DNA of 11,334 bases from AC-69 sp046728055 (GTDB lineage: Bacteria; Actinomycetota; UBA4738; HRBIN12). Each line of letters begins with the position of its first letter. The stretch's first letter is position 1. Below the pieces are notes generated by a model, which saw only the letters and a list, made by a program, of their open reading frames with translations, did not search any database and was not told where the DNA came from. Position numbers and translations under genes: made by a program. The stretch lies in the NCBI GenBank assembly GCA_046728055.1, contig JBKPDU010000133.1, positions 1-11,334 on the forward strand, in the 5' to 3' direction. Shown in pieces: positions 5,772-11,334 of this stretch.

Positions 5772-7364
5772 GTGGCTGCGCTTCAGTCGCCCTCGTCACC
5801 AGCCGAGGATGGCATCGGTATGGCCGGCCCCAGGTCCGCGATCGCCTCAGCACCTCCCCGGACGCCTCAGTCGTCCGCCTCGGGGCTCGCCAGGATCCGG
5901 CTCTCGCAGGTCTGGGCGACGGCCGCGGTCGTCATCCCTGTCCTCGTGATCGCACCGATGCCGCTCGCCATGATCGATCTGGCCTACCACCTCCGCGCCG
6001 GCGACATCATGTTCGACACGCATGCGATCCTTCGAACGAACGTCTTCACGGCCCCTGCATACGGCAGGCCGTGGCTCAATCAGCAATGGCTCGCTCAGAT
6101 CGTCCTGACCACCGCGTTCCGGCTCGGCGGATGGTTCGCGCTGGTCGCGCTCCGCGCGCTCCTGATTGCCCTAGTCCTCACGTTCGTGTTCCTCGCCTGT
6201 CGCGCGGCCGGTGCGGCGACCAAACGGGCCGCATGGCTCACGCTGGCCAGCGGCCTCCTGCTCACCGGGGCGTTCAAGCTTCGACCGCAACTCCTGGGCA
6301 TGGTCTGCTTCGCGGTAACGGCCTGGCTGGTGGCACGTCGCCGCACGCATCCCGAAGGCGTGTGGATCGTGGTCCCCATCACCGTCCTGTGGGCGAACCT
6401 GCATGGGAGCTTCTTCCTGGCTCCCCTGCTGCTCGGGCTGGCGTGGGTCGAGGATCGGTGGGATCGGGAACGCGGATCGCGCACGCTGCTCTTGGCCATG
6501 CTCGGCAGCCTGCTCGCGACGCTGGTGAACCCCTACGGCTACCGGGTGTGGTCCTACGCCATCGGTTTGGCAACGAATCCGGTCATCCGAAGAACGATCA
6601 CGGAGTGGCAGCCTCCCACCATCCGGGGCTACACGGGGGCCGTGTTCTTCCTGTCGGTCGTTGTGGTGGCGGCGGTGCTGATCGCCAGGGTGCGCCGACC
6701 GGTCCCCTGGGGGTCGCTGCTCGCGCTCGGCGTGTTCCTGGCGATCGCCCTGGCCGCCCTGCGCGGCGTGTGGTGGTGGATGATGGTCCTTCCGATCGTG
6801 CTTGCCGGCGTGCTGCCGGACCGGGCGGTGCGACCCGAACGCCGGGACCCCGCCGGACTCCAGAACGCCGTGATCGTCGGCTTGCTCGCGGTGGGCATCA
6901 TCGGAGCCATGATCCGGTGGGCGCCCTACAGCGGACGGGCAATGCCGGATGAAAGCAGGCTGTGGTTCGCTCCAGTGGGGATCACGCGTGAACTCCACCG
7001 GATCCTGCGACCGGGCGAGGTCATGTTCAACTCGCAGCTGTGGGGCTCGTGGCTGGAATTCGAGTTCCCCCGGAACCCGGTGGTGATCGACTCGCTCGTC
7101 GAGGTGACCCCTGAGAGCGTGTGGTGGAAGTACTACGACGTATCGAGTGGGGTGGAGGGTTGGCAGGCAACCTTGGACTCCTGGCGCGTGGACGTGGCAG
7201 TCCTGTCGCCAGACCAACAGTCCGACCTCATCCCGAGGATGAAGGCCGACCCAGGTTGGGAGCTGGTCTATGAGGACGCCGAGGGGCTGATCTTCAGGCG
7301 GGTATCGACGCCGGTCCGAGCGACAGAGCCTTCGGTTGGTGTGACCCTTCGCTCAAGCAGGTAA
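5772..7364 (+). CDS. Large polytopic membrane protein, probable GT-C-like glycosyltransferase of an uncharacterised family
   Basis: The protein is 530 aa with about nine to ten hydrophobic helices between residues 47 and 385, followed by a soluble C-terminal part of about 140 residues. The first loop carries IDLAYHLRAGDIM (68-80), then FTAPAYGRPWLNQQWLAQI (92-110). This D-x-x-(W/Y)-H-L then W-x-x-x-x-W-L pattern recurs in large uncharacterised bacterial membrane proteins. Other family-like patches are KLRPQLLG (169-176), WANLHGSFF (207-215) and LVNPYGYRVWSY (251-262). The tail has NSQLWGSWLEFEFPRNPVVI (420-439) and WELVYEDAEGLIFRRV (496-511). An acidic residue in the first outer loop (Asp69) suggests a GT-C fold, by inference; no donor or acceptor can be named. 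The GTG start at 5772 has a weak AGGA nearby; ATG at 5820 is equally plausible. The first ~40 residues are Ser/Pro/Ala-rich. It is divergent from flp, and its last 97 nt overlap the converging GT87 gene. Confidence 0.8.
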   Translation: MAALQSPSSPAEDGIGMAGPRSAIASAPPRTPQSSASGLARIRLSQVWATAAVVIPVLVIAPMPLAMIDLAYHLRAGDIMFDTHAILRTNVFTAPAYGRPWLNQQWLAQIVLTTAFRLGGWFALVALRALLIALVLTFVFLACRAAGAATKRAAWLTLASGLLLTGAFKLRPQLLGMVCFAVTAWLVARRRTHPEGVWIVVPITVLWANLHGSFFLAPLLLGLAWVEDRWDRERGSRTLLLAMLGSLLATLVNPYGYRVWSYAIGLATNPVIRRTITEWQPPTIRGYTGAVFFLSVVVVAAVLIARVRRPVPWGSLLALGVFLAIALAALRGVWWWMMVLPIVLAGVLPDRAVRPERRDPAGLQNAVIVGLLAVGIIGAMIRWAPYSGRAMPDESRLWFAPVGITRELHRILRPGEVMFNSQLWGSWLEFEFPRNPVVIDSLVEVTPESVWWKYYDVSSGVEGWQATLDSWRVDVAVLSPDQQSDLIPRMKADPGWELVYEDAEGLIFRRVSTPVRATEPSVGVTLRSSR

Positions 7365-8494
7365 ACGGCGGGGACAGCCACCAGCAGCGCGTTCCGGATC
7401 AACAGGAGCGCCTTCACCGACCACAGAGCGACGTCCGGAAGCACCGAAACGTACGCGACGAACAGGAGCCCGCTCACCAGCATCAGCGTGGCCAGAAGCC
7501 ACCGCACGTAACCCGTTCGCTCCGTACAGGCAATGGCGGCCCATGGGGCGAGCCAGATCATGTAGGGGGGCGAGAGGAGCGGTGCGGAAAGCAAGAGGAT
7601 CGACACCGCCGCAACAGCCGGGAAGCCGATCTCCCGCGGCTCCCACCGGGATGTCCGGTACCACACCGCCGCGATCCCGGCCAGGGCCGCGCAGAGCAAC
7701 AGCGCCTTGGCCCACCCCGGCGCAACGCCTAGCCGCGTGGAGTCGTTGATGCTGACGAACCCGCCTCGTCCCAGGGCCCACAGGATCGAGCCGACCAGAC
7801 TCTCGTACTCCCATCCCGGAGTGTGTCGCTGGGTGGCTACCTGCAGCGGGCCCGATGGCCCACCCCACCACACCCACACGAGCGTGCCGAGCGTGAGCGC
7901 CCCTCCCGACCAGGTGAGTGCGCGCCGCTTCCGCTGCACGACCATCACCGGCACGAGGGCAAGCGGCCACACTTTCGCCAGGATGGCGGCGGCGAACGCC
8001 ACGCCACCCAGCCGTTCGCGCCCTCGAACCACGAGCGCGACCGCACCGACAGCGAGTGCCACGGCGATCATGTCGATTGTCGTGAACAAGAAACCGAGCA
8101 GCGGCACGGTGAGAAGGAGGTAGAAGACCGCGGCCCTTCGGCCCCAACCGAACGCGAGCGCCGCGACCGTGACGAGGTCGCACAGGACCATGAGCCAAAC
8201 CAGGTTGGCGCCGGTCTCGTTGGCGTTCGATCCGGCCACCAGCTCGATGGCGCCGAGCGACACGGGTGGGTACTCCACCGGGAAGTCCCGGTAGGGCCGG
8301 CCCTCGGTTGCCGCGATCTCAGTGAATCTGGCGACGTAGGTCGTGGGTCGCACCGGGGACCCGGATCCGAACTGACGAAGCCAGACCGAACATCCCACAA
8401 CATGGGCGGTGATCCCGAAGACCAGTAGCGCGAAGAGTGCGAGCCGCCCGGCGGCGTTTCTCCATTCCCTGCGCGAGAGGCTCGCAACCGCCAC
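7268..8494 (-). CDS. GT87-family (DUF2029) polyprenol-phosphate-mannose-type glycosyltransferase
   Basis: GT87 enzymes are GT-C membrane mannosyltransferases (PimE is the mycobacterial example) that use polyprenyl-phosphate-mannose on the outer face of the membrane. This 408-aa protein has about ten membrane helices. Family-like motifs are YRDFPVEYPP at 68-77 (outer loop with acidic residues), FTTIDMIAVALA at 137-148, AKVWPLALVPV at 173-183, GWEYESLVGSILW at 227-239 and LSAPLLSPPYMIWLAPW at 302-318. The GTG at 8494 shares its G with the TAG stop of the upstream regulator (TAGTG), implying coupling. No good Shine-Dalgarno is seen. The last ~31 residues, overlapping the converging membrane-protein gene, are hydrophilic and look non-conserved. 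The acceptor is unknown; surface lipid, polymer or pilin glycosylation are all possible. Confidence 0.85.
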   Translation of the reverse strand: MAVASLSRREWRNAAGRLALFALLVFGITAHVVGCSVWLRQFGSGSPVRPTTYVARFTEIAATEGRPYRDFPVEYPPVSLGAIELVAGSNANETGANLVWLMVLCDLVTVAALAFGWGRRAAVFYLLLTVPLLGFLFTTIDMIAVALAVGAVALVVRGRERLGGVAFAAAILAKVWPLALVPVMVVQRKRRALTWSGGALTLGTLVWVWWGGPSGPLQVATQRHTPGWEYESLVGSILWALGRGGFVSINDSTRLGVAPGWAKALLLCAALAGIAAVWYRTSRWEPREIGFPAVAAVSILLLSAPLLSPPYMIWLAPWAAIACTERTGYVRWLLATLMLVSGLLFVAYVSVLPDVALWSVKALLLIRNALLVAVPAVYLLERRVTPTEGSVARTGVDTRLKISPSASS

Positions 8495-9168
8495 TACTCG
8501 GGCACCCCCACGGAGACCAGGCCCGCGTCGGCCGCCAGCCGGATTGCGGCGACACGGGTTCCCACACCGAGCTTGCTGTAGATCCGGCCGAGGTGGGTCG
8601 TCACCGTGCGTTCGCGCACGCCTAAGCGAGAGGCGATCTGGCGCGCCGTGAGCCCTTCGGCCGCGACTTTCAGCACTTCGCGTTCACGCTCGGTCAGCAC
8701 GGTCTCGACCAGCCGACGGCGCTCGATCCCTTCCGCGATGGCCCCCATCCACTCGGTCGGAGGACCGGCCAGCACCATCTCGCCGGTGGCGCCCCGTCGG
8801 AGCGATTGGAGGAACTCGACGGGTTCGGAGCTCTTGTCCAGGAACCCGTCAGCCCCGGAGAACAGGGCCCGGGAGATCGACAGGGGGTCAGCGTTCGCTC
8901 CGCAGGCCAGGACGGATAGACCGGGGAATCGATCGCGGATCGTTCGGATCAGCCAGTAGGAATCGTGCTCACCTTCGAGTCCCAGGCTGACCAGCACGCC
9001 CACATGGCTTCGGCGGATCCGCCGGACCGCCTCGAGCGCCTCCTCGGCCGTCCCGGCTTCAGCGAGCACCTCCATGTCCGGTCGGTCGTCGATCATCAGG
9101 GCCAAAGCGGCCCGGACGACGGGCAAGGGGTCGATGACGATGACGCCGAGGCGCTGCTTGGAGGTCAT
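8494..9168 (-). CDS. NarL/LuxR-type regulator with degenerate receiver (no phospho-acceptor Asp)
   Basis: The 224-aa protein has a receiver-like domain (about 6-125) and a LuxR-type helix-turn-helix (about 157-202: LTEREREVLKVAAEGLTARQ onward). The receiver has lost its chemistry. The acidic pair is D13-P14 instead of D-D. The strand that should end in Asp reads VGVLVSLGLEG, with Ser61 at the acceptor site (codon AGC at 8988-8986). The switch Thr/Ser is Ala88 in SVLACG. Lys112 (FLDKSSEP) remains. It should therefore bind DNA without Asp phosphorylation, either constitutively or through another ligand or partner. The ATG at 9168 has a strong AGGAGG just upstream. It is third of three tandem regulators, with GT87 coupled directly downstream. 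Domain identity is certain; the target genes are unknown. Confidence 0.93.
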   Translation of the reverse strand: MTSKQRLGVIVIDPLPVVRAALALMIDDRPDMEVLAEAGTAEEALEAVRRIRRSHVGVLVSLGLEGEHDSYWLIRTIRDRFPGLSVLACGANADPLSISRALFSGADGFLDKSSEPVEFLQSLRRGATGEMVLAGPPTEWMGAIAEGIERRRLVETVLTEREREVLKVAAEGLTARQIASRLGVRERTVTTHLGRIYSKLGVGTRVAAIRLAADAGLVSVGVPE

Positions 9169-9206
9169 CCCCCCTCCTATCGGCGGGACCGCGAGTCCAT
9201 GTAGCG

Positions 9207-9264
9207 GATCAGCCGGGGTCGATCAACCCGAGATCGATCAGCCGAGGTCGATCAGCCCGAGATC
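9207..9264. repeat. 29-bp imperfect tandem repeat, two copies, made of four GATCA half-units
   Basis: Copy 1 is 9207-9235 and copy 2 is 9236-9264; they match at 27 of 29 positions. Each copy splits into 14- and 15-bp halves beginning GATCA, giving half-units at 9207, 9221, 9236 and 9250 and six GATC sites in 58 bp. Copy 2 spans the last codons and stop of the second regulator gene (encoding DLGLIDLG). Copy 1 lies wholly in the gap upstream of the third regulator gene, 39-67 nt before its ATG. The unit length is not a multiple of three, so copy 1 is not an in-frame extension. Confidence 0.85.
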
Positions 9265-9945
9265 GGCCGCCCTGGCAAGGGCCTGAACCCGGTTCGACGC
9301 GTCGAGCTTCTTGTAGAGCTTGGCCGCGCGGGCCTCCACGGTCCGGGTCGAGACTCCCAGCCGGTTGGCCACTTGGTGGATCGTGAGGCCGTTGCCCAGG
9401 TGCTCGAGCATCTCGATCTCCCGGGTCGTGATGCTCGGCGCGATGCCGGAGGCCTCCCGGGCCCGGCGGACCAAGCGCCCGAGCTCATCGATGGCCGAAC
9501 GCTCCTGTTCCTGAGTGATGAGGCGTTCGCCGGCGGCCAGGCGCTCCAGGGCGTCCACGACCTGCTGAACGCCCGCGGTCTTCTCCAGGTACCCGTCCAC
9601 GCCGGCACGGATGCTGTCGAACAGCCTCGCGTCGTCCGTCCGGCCGCTCAGAACGAGGATCTTCGGCCGCGGGACCTCCCGACGGAGCCGGCGAGCGACC
9701 TCCAGCCCGCTCATGTCGGGGAGCGAGACGTCGATGAGGACCAGGTCAGGGAACAGGAAGCGATACGCGTCCAGCGCCTCCCGGCCAGAGGCGACCTCGG
9801 CCGCAGCCTCGAGGTGGGGAGAGGCTTCGCAGGCCATCCTGATCACGTTTCGAAGGACGGGCTGATCTCCCACGATCAGCAGCCGCGCGGGGGCGACGTT
9901 CGTAGCCACGTTACCGAGCACGGCCGAAGCCTGCCGCGGCTCCAT
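9238..9945 (-). CDS. NarL/LuxR-type response regulator, receiver with half an acidic pocket
   Basis: The protein is 235 aa from the chosen ATG. A short leader precedes the receiver at about 21-140, and a LuxR-type helix-turn-helix follows at about 172-217. The phospho-acceptor is present (Asp72 in LVLIDVSLPDMSG), as are Ser100 (ILVLSGRTDD) and Lys122 (GYLEKTAG). The acidic pair is Gly26-Asp27 (LLIVGDQP) instead of D-D, which should weaken Mg2+ binding. In the recognition region VEARAAKLYKKL replaces the usual V..H...I..KL, so DNA specificity probably differs from its neighbours. ATG at 9945 was chosen because it sits in a TGATG overlap with the upstream regulator stop; a GTG at 9984 would add 13 residues and a 40-nt overlap. 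The final codons lie in a 29-bp tandem repeat. Confidence 0.92.
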   Translation of the reverse strand: MEPRQASAVLGNVATNVAPARLLIVGDQPVLRNVIRMACEASPHLEAAAEVASGREALDAYRFLFPDLVLIDVSLPDMSGLEVARRLRREVPRPKILVLSGRTDDARLFDSIRAGVDGYLEKTAGVQQVVDALERLAAGERLITQEQERSAIDELGRLVRRAREASGIAPSITTREIEMLEHLGNGLTIHQVANRLGVSTRTVEARAAKLYKKLDASNRVQALARAADLGLIDLG

Positions 9946-10616
9946 CAACCGGACCGGGAGACCGTCGCCACCCCATGTCGCCACGCCATGGTCACGGCCT
10001 CAATCTTCGAATGGACGCCGAGCTTGGCCAGGATGTTCTTCACGTGACTCTGCACGGTGAGAGAGCTGATCCCCAGAGCCTCCGCGATCTCGCCGGCCGC
10101 CTCACCGGCAGCCATGGCCCGGAGGATCTCGGTCTCCCGAGCGGTCAGCCGGCGGAGCGCGAGCTCGGCGGCGACGTCCGGTTCCCGGCCACTCCTGAGC
10201 TCGTCGATGACGACGGGCAGGTCGTCGTCGCCCATGACGATCTCTCCCGCCGCCGCCCGCCGAACCACGCTGACCAGGTCATCGGCCGCGCGGGTCTTGG
10301 CCAGGTAGCCGCTCGCCCCGGCGGCCATGGCGGAGACGATCAGGGTCGGGCTCTCCATCGCCGACAGCACAACGACCCGGGTGCCGGGGGACGTGGCCCG
10401 GATGCGCCTGGTCGCTTCGATGCCGTCCATGCCCGGAAGATCCAAGTCCATCAGGACCACGTCCGGAGACTCGTCGCGGCACCGGGCGACGGCCTCCTCC
10501 CCAGCCGGGAGGGCAGCAACGAGCTCCATGCCGGGTTGACGTTCGAACAGAAGTGTCAGCGCGTCGGAGAACATCTCGTGGTCGTCGACGACGAGGACGC
10601 GGAGCACCCGGGTCAT
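9945..10616 (-). CDS. NarL/LuxR-type response regulator with canonical receiver
   Basis: The 223-aa protein has a receiver at about 4-122 and a LuxR-type helix-turn-helix at about 156-201 (LTARETEILRAMAAGEAAGE onward). All receiver signature residues are present: acidic pair Asp11-Asp12 (VLVVDDHEM), phospho-acceptor Asp57 (VVLMDLDLPGMDG), switch Ser85 (VVVLSAMES) and Lys107 (YLAKT). It should respond to a histidine kinase, but none is in the window. It is first of three tandem regulators and ends in a TGATG overlap with the next. ATG at 10616 was chosen because the receiver begins immediately after it. No Shine-Dalgarno is visible, so a leaderless start is possible. The frame stays open to 10703, but the extra 29 residues do not look like part of the fold. 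Confidence 0.94.
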   Translation of the reverse strand: MTRVLRVLVVDDHEMFSDALTLLFERQPGMELVAALPAGEEAVARCRDESPDVVLMDLDLPGMDGIEATRRIRATSPGTRVVVLSAMESPTLIVSAMAAGASGYLAKTRAADDLVSVVRRAAAGEIVMGDDDLPVVIDELRSGREPDVAAELALRRLTARETEILRAMAAGEAAGEIAEALGISSLTVQSHVKNILAKLGVHSKIEAVTMAWRHGVATVSRSG

Positions 10617-10714
10617 ACCCGATACATCGGCGTTGCGGCCTCCGCACTGGAGCCGCACGCTGAGCATCCACGTGCAGGGTGGTCGAAACCCGGCCGAGGG
10701 CACAGACTGGAGTG
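10617..10714. promoter_or_regulatory. Divergent intergenic region between the regulator operon and the DUF255 gene
   Basis: These 98 bp must hold the promoters for both directions. No convincing -10/-35 pair was found on either strand. The only structure seen is a weak inverted repeat, GCACG/CGTGC with an 11-nt loop near 10652-10672, which includes a CACGTG palindrome. Neither gene has a well-spaced Shine-Dalgarno, so one or both may be leaderless. Confidence 0.4.

Positions 10715-11334
<620 letters not shown>

Noticed and set aside
9946..9984. GTG start at 9984 for the second regulator
   Set aside because: It gives a 40-nt overlap and a non-conserved leader, while the ATG at 9945 forms a TGATG junction like the others in this operon.

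Overview
The window is GC-rich and densely packed. It uses ATG, GTG and TTG starts, and many genes are joined by short stop/start overlaps. The gene content points to a monoderm-like high-GC bacterium, most likely Actinomycetota, with a high-GC Chloroflexota lineage as the alternative. The main argument is a complete-looking Tad/Flp pilus run in which cpaB and cpaE overlap by 4 nt, leaving no room for the outer-membrane secretin that diderm Tad loci usually carry next to cpaB. No tRNA, rRNA, CRISPR array or insertion sequence was seen, and no stretch over 300 bases lacks a gene.

Region 1 (1-5641, minus strand, read right to left) is a Tad (tight adherence / type IVc) pilus operon: flp pilin, a 116-nt spacer with nested hairpins, tadE pseudopilin, a tadG-like protein with a Cys-rich ectodomain, cpaB (SAF/RcpC), cpaE/tadZ (MinD-like ATPase), cpaF/tadA (secretion ATPase) and the first 130 codons of tadB, cut by the window edge. 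Most junctions after flp are overlaps or very short gaps. Flp and TadE would be processed by a prepilin peptidase and assembled on the CpaF/TadB motor, with CpaE likely localising the machine. The peptidase and TadC are not in view and may lie beyond position 1.

Region 2 (5642-8494) holds two polytopic membrane proteins of GT-C type. One, on the plus strand and divergent from flp, belongs to an uncharacterised large membrane family. The other, on the minus strand, is a GT87-like polyprenol-phosphate mannosyltransferase. The two genes converge and their coding ends overlap by 97 bp.

Region 3 (8494-10616, minus strand) has three tandem NarL/LuxR-type response regulators with progressively eroded receivers: first gene canonical, second missing one acidic-pocket residue, third missing the phospho-acceptor Asp. 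The GT87 gene is coupled to the third by a TAGTG overlap, so regulators and glycosyltransferase probably share a transcript. No histidine kinase is visible. A 29-bp tandem repeat spans the end of the second regulator and the gap before the third.

Region 4 (10715-11334, plus strand) is the start of a DUF255 / YyaL-type thioredoxin-domain protein, divergent from the regulator operon and truncated by the window edge.

The points most worth a second look are the mutually exclusive hairpins behind the pilin gene, the graded decay of the three receivers, and the 29-bp repeat.
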